From contig MPUH01000504.1 in assembly GCA_001970955.1 (NCBI GenBank), positions 1-49,381 of the forward strand: 49,381 nt of DNA, read 5' to 3'. Source of the stretch: Stentor coeruleus. Taxonomy: Eukaryota; Ciliophora; Heterotrichea; Heterotrichida; Stentoridae. The translations under genes were made by a program, and so were the position numbers. The notes beneath the pieces are model-generated. The model had not been told where the DNA came from. It was given only the letters and a program-made list of their open reading frames with translations, and did no database searches. Shown here piece after piece: positions 28,674 through 38,586 of the stretch (position 1 is its first letter; each line of letters opens with the position of its first letter).

Positions 28674-29525
28674 TTATATGCGTCTTTTAATAAATTCTGC
28701 ATGCCACGAATTGAAAAACTCAGGATTCATCATCAAATATTGCAATGTGACAAATATACAAACACCAGCTACATATGTAAATATAATTGCATTCTTGTAC
28801 TTGTGTGCAGGATGTGTGTGTTCTAAAAACTTAAAGTTTGGCAAACCCATGAATTTGGTAAACGAGTTCACTACAATGACTGAATACAAAGATCCAGTTA
28901 CAATAAAAACATAGCCTGCGTATAACCCGAAAATAGTTTTGAAAAAAATTTGGAATAGGATAGGCGTTAAACTCTGCAAACTAGTCCTTCTTTTATAGTT
29001 TATAACGTCTTCAATTTGGTAAAACAAACTAAGGCTGTATAAAAGATCTGAAATCCACACTGAGCTCCATCCAAAGCCCCCTGATATGAGACAAGTTATT
29101 AGGCAGGATCTATACATAGTTTCTTCAAATATTGGGATCATTATATACTCTTTCATTGAAATTAGGTTTCTTTTTATCTCTGGAGGATCTTCAAAAAGAA
29201 CTTGGACTAAAGATCCAGCAAAAAGTACATTTGTCATTGCCAAAGCACAAATCACAGACAAGTAGTTAGGAAACGTAAACGATATGCCTATCCATGTCAT
29301 AATTCCTGGACCTTGTGATGATAAATGTTCATGAGAGTTTAAGTAATAGAAAAACATATTCCACAAAAGAGTTGTTATTCCAATAATCCAACATCTGCGC
29401 TTTATTTCATCAGGATGATCTTTCAAATGTCCGCTTGGTCTCTTTATATATATACTGAAAATGAATACGAAAGGTGTGAGGATTCCCCAGCTTAAGGCAT
29501 GTGTCGAGTTCATTAGAACATACAT
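28674..29525 (-). CDS. RCE1-like (CPBP) membrane protein lacking catalytic histidines
   Basis: The 283-residue protein has about seven or eight hydrophobic helices and aligns along its length with RCE1, the ER prenyl-protein (CAAX) endopeptidase. MIPIFEETMYRSCL (129-142) matches APITEE..Y.S.L, keeping Glu134/Glu135. WISDLLYSLSLFYQIEDV (157-174) matches the FFGLAHAHHAYEQ helix. IFFKTIFGLYAGYVFIVTGSLYSVIVVNSFTKFMGLP (193-229) matches ..TTLFG....FVF.RTG......LH..CN.MGFP. In yeast Rce1, Glu156, His194 and His248 are essential. Here His194 aligns with Ser166 or a nearby non-His, His248 with Asn220, and the nearby Asn252 with Lys224. It is likely inactive or altered. It starts 35 bp from the divergent REJ-like gene. 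Confidence 0.8.
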   Translation of the reverse strand: MYVLMNSTHALSWGILTPFVFIFSIYIKRPSGHLKDHPDEIKRRCWIIGITTLLWNMFFYYLNSHEHLSSQGPGIMTWIGISFTFPNYLSVICALAMTNVLFAGSLVQVLFEDPPEIKRNLISMKEYIMIPIFEETMYRSCLITCLISGGFGWSSVWISDLLYSLSLFYQIEDVINYKRRTSLQSLTPILFQIFFKTIFGLYAGYVFIVTGSLYSVIVVNSFTKFMGLPNFKFLEHTHPAHKYKNAIIFTYVAGVCIFVTLQYLMMNPEFFNSWHAEFIKRRI

Positions 29526-29560
29526 TTTTTATTCATTAGTTATCTATTTATTATATAATA
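29526..29560. promoter_or_regulatory. 35-bp bidirectional start-to-start region
   Basis: Only 35 bp separate the start codons of the divergent RCE1-like and REJ-like genes. It is almost pure A/T. Both 5' untranslated leaders and any core promoter must fit here or overlap the opposite gene. Confidence 0.6.
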
Positions 29561-32500
29561 ATGAAGGTCTTTAGCTTCATTTGCTTAGCCTATCTGTTAG
29601 CGACTGTAGTTTTATCCTCATTTCTATCAAATCAAAAGGCAAATCATAAAGAGATAAATGAAAATTCGCATTTTGTTTCTAAAACATCAAGAAAAACTCA
29701 ACAAACACTATACCAATCTTTCATTGTCGGACCCGGGAACGTCAGTACTGCCTGCTTAGAAAAAATCAAATACTCTTATGTCTCTCTAATTCCTGAAAAA
29801 CGAGAAAGTAGTTGGGAAATTTTATTGAATGAAAATAGTAGCACTACTTTATTACAAGAGAATGACACAAATTCATTTTTTATTTCTTTTAAAGATTATC
29901 AAAATACTACAGAAATGAATATAACAGCCATTATAAATAGCGATGAATTGATAGATGTCGTTCAAGTGCATAAAGAAAAACAACCAATTTTCTTTTTTCC
30001 TGAAGGAAGGAAAAAATATGCTAAAATTGGGCAAGTTTTCAAAATCCAAGGAGAAATTAGTGATTATTGTGATGTTGGTGAGTCTATTACATGGAAATGG
30101 AAACTTGATGGAAAAACTGCAACTAGTTTAGCAGAAGAAGCAGATACTCTGATAATGGAAATGCCTATACTTGATTTAACTAAAGATCATTATATTATGG
30201 CAACAGCAAGCAGCGGAGGATATTCAAGCTCAGAAACTCTTGATTTGATTATAGTTGAATCTGAACTTGTTATTGTTCTTTCACGTTTTGGAGGTCCAGT
30301 TCGCTCAGATCAGGATTTCATAATTTCTGCTGATTCTTCTTATGATCCAGATAATTTAAACTCATACGGAATAGATTTCTTTTGGGAATATTATGATATA
30401 AATGGATCTAGTATAGGAGATTCAAAAGAAAGCGAGCTCAGTATAGAGAAATCTATTCTACAATCATATGATTTTATTAATATTAACCTAACAATCACAT
30501 CTGGAAGCAGGACAAATAATAAAGCAATAAGTATTTCGCCTTCAAGCAGCATAACATCAAATATTATTGCAAATCATTCATATACCCCAGTTCGAAGCAT
30601 AAGAGAAGTTTTAGACATCAAAGGGGATTCTACATATGAACTAGAATGGTCTGAAAAAACTCACAATATCAACATTGCCCTCAAAAACATTTCAATTCTT
30701 ATAATTCCAGAAAATCAATTAACCATGGGAAATACTTATAATTTTGTATTAAACATTAAAAGTTCAAAAGAAGATTATTCAATAGAAATAGAAATCAACA
30801 CTTTCACACCTCCATCATGTATTGGAAATCTTGCTGTGCAGCCAAAATCAGGGACATTTTTAAGTGATATTTTTACATTTACTATAAGCGATTGTTATCC
30901 TGTAGATGAAACTGGGTTTCCTTTAACATATTCTATAATCGGTTCTGTAGATGGAATAATGTTTTCACTTTCAGATAAATCCTATTGGCCTGAAGCTAAA
31001 TCTTATCTTTTAGTTGATACTAAAGATTATTATATGTCAGTATGCGATTCAACTGATATTTGCCAAAATTTCCATGATACAGTCACAGTATTAAGTCAAG
31101 TTCATTATGAAGCAAGTACGTCAGATATTTATTATGAAGAAGGATTGCATTCTGTGTTTTCATTGATCCCAACAATTGACCTTGACTTAAATCTCTTATA
31201 TACAATATGGAAAGATCTTAAAGATTACTATAATGCTGCATATGATAAAAATAAAATTAGTCATATTTTCCTTGGTATTACTAACAAACTTGTCCAAAAC
31301 GAAAATTTTCTTTATAATCATAGAGAGGACATAATTCAATTTCTTCTTTTTTCTTTAGATTCATTTGACATTGATTCTGATCTTATGGATTTATGCGGTT
31401 CTATAACTAGCCATTTAGTTTCGCTTTATAAAACCCATACAAAATATGTTAACTCAACTAGTGACTTCATTTATAAATCATTAAAAAAATTTACTATAAA
31501 CTCTCCCCCGACATACTCTTATCAATACATATCAGATAAAATCAATATTTATAAATTTACCAACAGTTTGAATTATTTTTTATCCAAAACTTTCACAATA
31601 GAAAACAGGACAATTGAATTACCTTCAACGTTATCAACTACAGAAATTTCATCATCGTCAATAGTAAATTTTTATATACTCCTCCATAAAAATGCAGGAA
31701 ATTATTCAGATATTCTTGACTTTAGTTTTTCAACTTCAGGAACATTTCAGAATTTTTCCTATAGTTTTGCTGAAGAAAAAACTGTTGAATTGAAAAAATT
31801 ACCTAAACCTATAAAGTTTACGTTAAAAAATCATGATAAAGTTCTTAATGAATGGAATTGTGCATACCTTAGTGCAGACCTTTGGTATAATGATGGGTGT
31901 AAAATTACTAGTGAAGGTAATGAGTCGATAACTTTTACGTTTAATCATAGTTCTACTATATCTTTGGTTGATTTAATGGATTTAAGTAAACTCCCACCAC
32001 CAATTTATATTGATGATACGACTGGATGTGGTACTAATTATATGCCTATTTGGATACTTATAGCTTTTACATTTGCTTTGGTTATTTTCATACCTTTAGC
32101 TATTTGGTTAGATAAAATTAACCCTCCAGAACAAGAACAATTCCAGCCAATTCCAAACAAAAACATGAGTGGAGAGTTTTCTATACATGAAGGGGAAATA
32201 TCTGCATCAGATAGTGAAAGATCAGGACAAGTAAACATGAGCGGAGATTATGAGATAGCAGCAAAAAAACAATCAAATACCCGTTCATCAATACTTATCC
32301 TTTTTGAAGGGCATCTAACATTTGGCTTAGTTCTTACTCAAAAAAATTTCAATCGCTTTCAAAGAATCCTTTCCCTTCATTCTGTAATAATCCTCTCACT
32401 TTTTATTCAAGGTGGTTTACTTTATGGTTTAGAAGTTACATCAAAAAACAATCCAAATATTTCTAAAGACTATTTCAAGACTTATAAAAGTATCTATTTC

Positions 32501-32788
32501 GGTTATACAATAATTTCTGTTGCAATTTCGTTTTGCTTTGAAGTCATTTTTACAATTCTTTTTAGTCTTTATGGGAAAATGAGAAGTTTTGGAGTTTATA
32601 CTGGAGTTGTGCTGATTGCGGTAATTGTTGCTGGTTCAATAATTGGCACGATATATTTGGCTTTGAATATGTGTGATGATTGGTCTGCTTATTGGAGTAT
32701 ATCGTTTTTCTGGGGAATTCTTATCGAGATTATTATCTTGCAAACTGTAGCAATGATAGTTAGATTCTGCATAGTAAAAAGAGGATAG
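29561..32788 (+). CDS. REJ/polycystin-like receptor with degenerate GPS and five membrane helices
   Basis: The protein has 1075 residues. Residues 1-22 (MKVFSFICLAYLLATVVLSS) are a signal peptide. The ectodomain (about 23-825) has REJ/PKD-type sequence (ISADSSYDPDNLNSYGIDFFW at about 262-282), many N-glycosylation sites and extracellular Cys pairs (SPPSC..., SDCYPV, CDSTDICQ). About 764-808 resembles a GPS motif: WNCAYLSADLWYNDGCKI...FTFNHSST. The second Cys pair is gone (FTFNHSST instead of C.CNHLT), so self-cleavage is doubtful. Helices lie at about 827-850, 938-958, 978-1005, 1012-1035 and 1043-1071. REJ/GPS proteins act in polycystin-type sensing and fertilisation. The final TAG may instead be the end of a 15-nt intron (32774-32788), which would change the last residues to TIITSN. 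Confidence 0.8.
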   Translation: MKVFSFICLAYLLATVVLSSFLSNQKANHKEINENSHFVSKTSRKTQQTLYQSFIVGPGNVSTACLEKIKYSYVSLIPEKRESSWEILLNENSSTTLLQENDTNSFFISFKDYQNTTEMNITAIINSDELIDVVQVHKEKQPIFFFPEGRKKYAKIGQVFKIQGEISDYCDVGESITWKWKLDGKTATSLAEEADTLIMEMPILDLTKDHYIMATASSGGYSSSETLDLIIVESELVIVLSRFGGPVRSDQDFIISADSSYDPDNLNSYGIDFFWEYYDINGSSIGDSKESELSIEKSILQSYDFININLTITSGSRTNNKAISISPSSSITSNIIANHSYTPVRSIREVLDIKGDSTYELEWSEKTHNINIALKNISILIIPENQLTMGNTYNFVLNIKSSKEDYSIEIEINTFTPPSCIGNLAVQPKSGTFLSDIFTFTISDCYPVDETGFPLTYSIIGSVDGIMFSLSDKSYWPEAKSYLLVDTKDYYMSVCDSTDICQNFHDTVTVLSQVHYEASTSDIYYEEGLHSVFSLIPTIDLDLNLLYTIWKDLKDYYNAAYDKNKISHIFLGITNKLVQNENFLYNHREDIIQFLLFSLDSFDIDSDLMDLCGSITSHLVSLYKTHTKYVNSTSDFIYKSLKKFTINSPPTYSYQYISDKINIYKFTNSLNYFLSKTFTIENRTIELPSTLSTTEISSSSIVNFYILLHKNAGNYSDILDFSFSTSGTFQNFSYSFAEEKTVELKKLPKPIKFTLKNHDKVLNEWNCAYLSADLWYNDGCKITSEGNESITFTFNHSSTISLVDLMDLSKLPPPIYIDDTTGCGTNYMPIWILIAFTFALVIFIPLAIWLDKINPPEQEQFQPIPNKNMSGEFSIHEGEISASDSERSGQVNMSGDYEIAAKKQSNTRSSILILFEGHLTFGLVLTQKNFNRFQRILSLHSVIILSLFIQGGLLYGLEVTSKNNPNISKDYFKTYKSIYFGYTIISVAISFCFEVIFTILFSLYGKMRSFGVYTGVVLIAVIVAGSIIGTIYLALNMCDDWSAYWSISFFWGILIEIIILQTVAMIVRFCIVKRG

Positions 32789-33007
32789 ACTATTATTACA
32801 TCAAATTAATCGAGGATTTAATAAATGGAGTTGAGTTTTTATAAAGAAGTTATGGTTTAGAGTTTTTTATTCTTATTATTTTACTTTGTAATTCGACTTC
32901 ATGTACTTTTTCTAAGCTTTCATTTTGTTTTCACAATATAATAACGCAAATATTTTAAAAAACTAATCATATAATTCTAAATAATAACTACTTTTAGAAC
33001 CTTCCAT

Positions 33008-34234
33008 TTAATTTATAAATTTGAGAGTAGAAAGGAACATTGTAGAAATACTTGGGTTTGAATCCATTGTTGAAGCAAAATAATAGCATGCAGCCGATTC
33101 AATATATTTCCCTAACTCAAACAATGCCTGAGCTTCTCTAAGGTACGCTTTAACATTAGTTTTATCAAGTGCTCTGCTTATTCTCGCATCTTCAAGGGCT
33201 TCATCGAACTTACTCTGGAATATCAAAGCTTGACTACGATTCGAATAATAAATTGAGCATGGATAAAGATTAATAGCTTGAGTATACAACTCAGTAGCAG
33301 TAATAAAATTCTTATGATGAAACTCTTTATTTCCTTGAGCCTTAAGTTCTTCAGCTTCCTGCTTTTTACTTTCATCTTTTTCCATTTTTAAAGGAGCAAC
33401 TTCAATAACAGTCAAGAATTTCTTAACAACATCATGTTTTTTATTTTTATAAGCTGCTTCAATAACCCTACCTGTAACTTCAGCACCTTTACTAATCAAT
33501 AGATCAATAAAACTAAAAGCGAATTCACAAGCAACTTCTAAAGCTGTAACTTTATCATGACTAGTTAAAGATACATCAGCTCCATGTGATAAAAGTAATT
33601 CTACACCTTGTACATTTTCCATACTAGCTGCCATTACTAGAGGTGGGGGGAAATATTTACCTTTAGAACCATTTGGATCAGCTCCTCTTTCAAGAAGAAA
33701 CTTGGCTACATCCATTTTCTTCCACATTACAGCAAGTTCTAGAGGTGTGCCATTTAAACTCTCCATATTGATGTCTAGACCTCGAGCAAGGAGCATTTCA
33801 ATAATTTCAAAGTTGGAGTTCTCAGCTGCAATATGAAGCAAACTCATAAGTTTGGAGTTTTTATGGAACAGTTGCTCTGGAAGCCTTTCGAGAATGAAAT
33901 CTAAAGCTTCTTTACGCTCACTGTATACTGCTAAAGAAGCTATTGAATTTCCATCATCATCTAAGAGGCTACTATCGCCACCGTTTGATAATATCCAGTC
34001 AATGATTGCTGTGTGACCAAAAATAGATGCAAAGTGAATGAGTTTACGGTTTTTACCTTCTGAGATTTCATTGAGCTTCTCTTTGGTTTCTGAGTTTAAT
34101 AACACTTTTAGAGCTTCTAGGTCACCTTTCTGCACGGCCTCAATAGATTTTGTAAGAATTTCCCTGCCTTTTTGGTAGGCAGCTGCTTTATCAACTTCTT
34201 CTGAGGCACTCATATTTAAAATTGGTGAATTCAT
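33008..34234 (-). CDS. Ankyrin-TPR protein with Hsp90/Hsp70-binding carboxylate clamp
   Basis: The protein has 408 residues. Ankyrin repeats occupy about 60-280 (RKLIHFASIFGHTAIIDWILSNGGD; SLLHIAAENSNFEIIEMLLARGLD; TPLELAVMWKKMDVAKFLLERGADPN; VMAASMENVQGVELLLSHGADV). Three TPR motifs follow at about 291-400. The five clamp residues that hold the EEVD tail of Hsp90/Hsp70 can be placed: Lys298 and Asn302 (KAQGNKEF), Asn332 (YYSNRSQA), and Lys362 and Arg366 (VKAYLREA). I infer a co-chaperone-type adaptor that delivers ankyrin-bound clients to chaperones. The start could be Met1 or Met8 (MSASEEVDK). There is no signal or membrane segment. Confidence 0.9.
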   Translation of the reverse strand: MNSPILNMSASEEVDKAAAYQKGREILTKSIEAVQKGDLEALKVLLNSETKEKLNEISEGKNRKLIHFASIFGHTAIIDWILSNGGDSSLLDDDGNSIASLAVYSERKEALDFILERLPEQLFHKNSKLMSLLHIAAENSNFEIIEMLLARGLDINMESLNGTPLELAVMWKKMDVAKFLLERGADPNGSKGKYFPPPLVMAASMENVQGVELLLSHGADVSLTSHDKVTALEVACEFAFSFIDLLISKGAEVTGRVIEAAYKNKKHDVVKKFLTVIEVAPLKMEKDESKKQEAEELKAQGNKEFHHKNFITATELYTQAINLYPCSIYYSNRSQALIFQSKFDEALEDARISRALDKTNVKAYLREAQALFELGKYIESAACYYFASTMDSNPSISTMFLSTLKFIN

Positions 34235-34730
34235 TTTGATATTAATTTAGATTTAAAGTTAAATTACTTAAGTATAAAAAGTCTTTCTTTATTACAGAAG
34301 CTACTTAATTATGATTAATTATTTCTACTACAGGAATCAAGGTTATGTTTAAAGGAAACAATAGTAAATAGTTTATGACAAACTGAGTAATTTAATATGG
34401 CTTTTACTGAATATATTACTCAAATAATGCTATTTAAGGCTAGAAGGTTATATCTTGGTATGAGATCATGGAAAGCTCAAAAATTTAACGCCTAGAGGAG
34501 ATTGTTAAGATTAGAGTTAAACGAAATATTAAAAGAAGATTTTTCAGGAGTCCTACTAGAGACTAAGTAATTTTTAATAACCCTCAGAAGCTAAAGACTA
34601 TATTTTTTATTCACATGCGTTTACTGCTGGCTAGAGAGCGATGGAGAAAGTTTTAATTAAATATTCTAAACTTATGTCTTACAAAAAATTTTAACTCCCG
34701 CCTTCATCATAATTCAATTATTATTTCACA
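34235..34730. other. Spacer between two minus-strand genes
   Basis: No gene is seen. The stretch at about 34430-34660 is less AT-rich than average for a spacer but has no open frame of useful length. It is C-rich from about 34680. Confidence 0.5.
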
Positions 34731-37700
34731 CTATCTTCTTAGAATAGGAGACACAAAGACTTTCTTAGGTCCTTCAGTCCTAATAATCTTTTCTCCAACC
34801 CATACAATAATCTCAGGAATTTTTAAGTTCCCAGCCTTACATGGGACAACATTCAATTCAACCCTATCAATAAATTCCTGTAACCCCGGACTTTTAATAT
34901 CCCATCCATTTGTCTTCTCAACTCTAACTTTTGCAGTCTTTCCATTGAGTAAAGATACAACAACACAACATTCAAGCCCAATAACAACAGGTTCACTAAT
35001 TCTATATGAAGCAACTTCATCTACAAGAAAATAATGATCCATAATAAAATGCTGTTCTTTCATTTTCTTATCTATAACAGAATCAATATGCATTTTTTTC
35101 CCATGAGATTTAAGTGCACTAGAATAAGTCAATGTAATTTTAGCAGGTGAAACAAGTCCTTTAATTATAAAAGAAAGATGCTGTATTTGTCCTGTTCTCA
35201 AGATCATTTTGTAGTTTGGATCATCGATAATTTTGCAGTTGGTTAATTCCCAGTGAATAGTTTTTATAGAGAGATGTGAACAATTTAGGACTTGTATTTG
35301 AAGAAGTAATAAATTACTATGCTTTATGAGTTTGCTTGTAATTGTTAGAGGGAGAATGAAATCTAGAGAGCTTGTAGAATGTTCTTTTAATTGAACTTCA
35401 TGACTTGAGTACACAAGATTCACATGGAAATCAACTGTTTCAGTAAAATTTGTGAGCTTATTGACTATTAAATGCCTGCCTGCATTTTTTTGGCTATATT
35501 TTTTCATGAAATTCACACTCGAGCACATTTCTGTAGAGCCTTTTTTCTCAGTTTCTTCAAAAGTCCTACTTTTCATGATCTCAACTATAATATAAAGCCG
35601 AGAATGTGAGGGTAAAAAAGGCATTTTTATTTCGCAATCCTTAATATCCAATATCTTATTATTTTTACCCTCTTTAGTATATGATATACACTCAGCTTTG
35701 CTTTTATTAAAAACAATCTATATATTCCTTACATCCTCACTATCCCTAATATCTATAATCCCATTTTCTATTGGAAACTGCCTTGTTGATACTTCTATAG
35801 CTAATAACTGAGGTTCATTATATACCAAGAGCGAAGGTACTTTATTTATAAGACTTACACATTTTGTATTTTCGTCAATAACAATTGTAGTTAAAACAAC
35901 TTCAATAACAAAAAGTAGCCGATTCATTTTCATATACAAATTCGTGTTTTTGAGTTTTCCCTGTGCTGAAGCCACACCTGAGATCTTAAAAAAACTTGTC
36001 CCTGGGGCTAGGGTTAAATTTTTGCATTCAAGGATTACTGTATTATTCCCTCGATGAGCGAAATATTGGCATGTAACTTTATCAAATTCTATTGAACAAG
36101 GGAGTTTGTTTGTAAATCTACACGTAGCTTCTATAATATCACCTTGTAAAACTCGTGTGTTATTAAGCTTGATCTCAGCTGGAAATAATTCTTCAGGGTA
36201 AATTTTTTCGGTTTTGCTTATATGCGAGATATCTTCAATACACTTCCATAATCGAGGAATTGTGTTTGGCTTAAGGGTTTCTGAAAATCTACAGATTTTT
36301 AATCCTATGCTCACAGCTTCAGATAACCTTCCTGTGTTAAGTAAACATTGTAAACGATGAAGAAGGACTACAACTTGAAGCCAATCCCACTCAATATCTT
36401 TTATTGAAGATAAAACTTCATTTGCTTGTTCATACATTCCTCCTGTTGTAAGTAAAATTCCTTGCTCAACTTTATACCTAGCTGCAAATTTCTGATAGTT
36501 TGCTTGTGAAAAATTCTCATAGAGACTGTGTGTGAGTATAAGTAAAGCTTCTTCTAATCGATATTGTGTTTCAAAAACAGCTTCAAGTGATAAATCACTT
36601 TTGCTTAGTATTTCTAATGGCCGTTCATCGTCTATACCTTTTGGTCTCAGCGCCTTTCCTTCAATTTTTACTGGTGACCTATCAAGTGAAAAATCACTGA
36701 CTGGTTCTAAGTCCATAAGAATTTCATGATTATTAAACTTCATCTTTGATAAAATCTGAAGCCTACTTCGAACCAAAGAAAGCATAAGCCCAACACTATA
36801 ATGTAATACTGTTCGTACTTCAGGGTCATTGATATCTTTAGACTTATCTTGTAAATATTTTGCTAGCTCTAATGAGTGATTATATACCCAAATATTCCCA
36901 AGATATTTTTCTTCACGTTCTCCTATAGTTTTAAATAACCCCAAGCATGTACACACGAAATTTAAACTTAAATGCCCAATACCAATATAATCCTCTACAG
37001 CTTCAAGTAATCGTTTTTGACATGAAAATACATACTTTCTTAAATACAAATGGCTCATAGCTTTATTGTTACTTCTAAACTCTTGCATTGTTATTTCGGT
37101 TACCCGGGTCAGCTCATCATCAGTAATACTGCCAAAATTTTGACAGTAAATTTCTGGCGGCGAAAGGATTTGATCATAAAGGACTTTAGCAACTTTCTGC
37201 AAACCTGCCATAGCATAAGTTATAGCAAGGCCTTCTTTCATGAGAAAATACAAATAAAAATCTTGAGTTTCTTCAATTTTATTGAGTTGTTCTAAGAAAA
37301 ATGCGCTTCGGCTGTAGAGACCGTTGCTTATACCCCGGCTCATAGCAGTAAGAAACTCACCCATGCAGTTTTTTTGATTATCAGAATCAAAACATAAAAA
37401 AGTTTTAGAATCATTGCAATAAAGCTTGACACATTGTTTTATACCAAACATTGAGTTTATTTCTAAGGATATGCGCTCATAAATTTTATAAATTGTTTTA
37501 TGTTGTGTTTTAACCATTGTATTTATTGGGTGGAGAAATAGAATCAGCCATTCTATGCGCTGTTCCATTATGCTGTTTACCATTTCTCTGATTTTTGGTT
37601 TGGAAATTGATTTAAAATGCTCTATTGAAGTGCAGTATAAGATGTAGATCCATAAGTAAGGCTTACGAAATGCGTCTTCGAAAGCTTCCCCCCAGAAAGC

Positions 37701-37883
37701 TTGATTGTGTTTGACAAATTTAGGAGATATTTTCAATGGTTCGTTTATTAATTCATATGGAGGCTCTGGCACTACGGAAAGGGTTATGTCTGTTAAGGGT
37801 AATTGTTTGAGGATGAAAGGACTTATTTCAGACCATTTATCGTCTTCATCGTAATATGCTACGGTAAGTGCATCAGCTTCCAT
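34731..37883 (-). CDS. TRAPPC10 / Trs130 subunit of TRAPP II (two exons, 15-nt intron)
   Basis: Two open frames (37883-35718 and 35651-34731) are one gene. A phase-0 intron of 15 nt at 35732-35718 (GTAAGGAATATATAG) carries the apparent stop. Exon 1 encodes 717 codons and exon 2 the last 328, for 1045 residues; human TRAPPC10 has about 1259. WIYILYCTSIEHFKSISKPK (about 77-96), IEWLILFLHP, and ISLEINSMFGIKQCVKLY match the N-terminal TRAPPC10 region. A helical TPR-like middle follows. Beta-rich C-terminal domains end in DRVELNVVPCKAGNLKIPEI, which matches the family's H.V.MEV.P..AG.L.LP.. segment. TRAPP II is a Golgi/endosome tethering complex and Rab11 exchange factor. Exon 2's first 22 codons lie before its first Met, so a single-ORF annotation would lose them. 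Confidence 0.88.
35718..35732 (-). other. 15-nt spliceosomal intron in the TRAPPC10 gene
   Basis: Reading on the minus strand, GTAAGGAATATATAG lies between codons (phase 0). Being 15 nt, it keeps the frame, but its last three bases form an in-frame TAG. Removal joins ...RDSED to IVFNKSKAE... and continues the gene. Confidence 0.87.
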
Positions 37884-38586
37884 TATGTACAGTTGATAAA
37901 AGATTAATTGAAATAAAGTTTATAAATTGAATGAGTATGATATGGATGATTAAATTGCCCTATATTATATATTATTTATATTAAACAATACTTCAGTGAA
38001 AATTATCTGTAAAGCACAGAGTTGCACTTTTTAGAATTTAATGTAAATTTTATAATTATTTATGATTTTCAATTTATTGTTCATTCAGATTTCCCACAAA
38101 TCCTTATCGCTTCCTATATACTCAAACAATATTATCTCTATACTTATAATTAATTCCGCATCATTTCCTAACCTTAAAACATCTAAGAAACTCCAAAATT
38201 TTAGTTCATTCAAGTTAATGCATTCCTGCATTAAATTTGAAATATACTACGAATAACACAAGAACTTCAAGACATACCTTAATAGTATGCTTCACAAGGA
38301 AAAATAAAATAAATCCAAGGCTTGCCTCAGTTATACTCACTCCCAAAAAACGAAACTCTAAGAATTAATAGAAAAAGTCAACAAGCATATTATTAAAGAC
38401 TACAAGTGGTACACCATCCCGAATTAGCTAAAAGAAAGAGGTCGCTGGACTCTCAAACTGGACCGGACGAGATTATAACCCCGTCAACCTAACTGCATTT
38501 TGCTTAGCTTTACTTTAATTTTAAATTTAAAGTAAAATATAAAAAAATCAAATTTATTTAATGGATAATAATCCCTTACCCTGTAA
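37884..38586. other. Divergent spacer containing a GC-rich candidate RNA
   Basis: No protein gene is accepted here. The left 80 bp is G-rich, and most of the rest is C-rich. The 64-codon frame at 38062-38256 is judged spurious. A distinct GC-rich block at about 38400-38515 is annotated separately. Confidence 0.5.
38423..38515 (-). ncRNA. Candidate structured small RNA, unassigned
   Basis: This GC-rich island sits inside AT-rich spacer. Read on the minus strand it folds into nested arms. AGCTAA pairs with TTAGCT as an outer closing helix. AGGTTG (38490-38485) pairs with CGACCT (38444-38439). GACGGG pairs with CTCGTC around an 8-nt loop. Both inner helices need a G-U pair on this strand and would be A-C mismatches on the other, which favours minus-strand transcription. 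A T-rich run with TTTT follows the inner helices, as in RNA polymerase III terminators. I found no match to tRNA, 5S, U1-U6, SRP or RNase P signatures. It could also be chance structure. Confidence 0.35.

Noticed and set aside
38062-38256. 64-codon plus-strand frame upstream of NMT
   Set aside because: Spacer-like composition and no homology that I can see.
38250-38560. Plus-strand frame of about 100 codons if TAA and TAG are read as Gln
   Set aside because: The accepted genes clearly use TAA/TAG as stops, so a Gln reading has no support; an RNA reading of the GC-rich part fits better.
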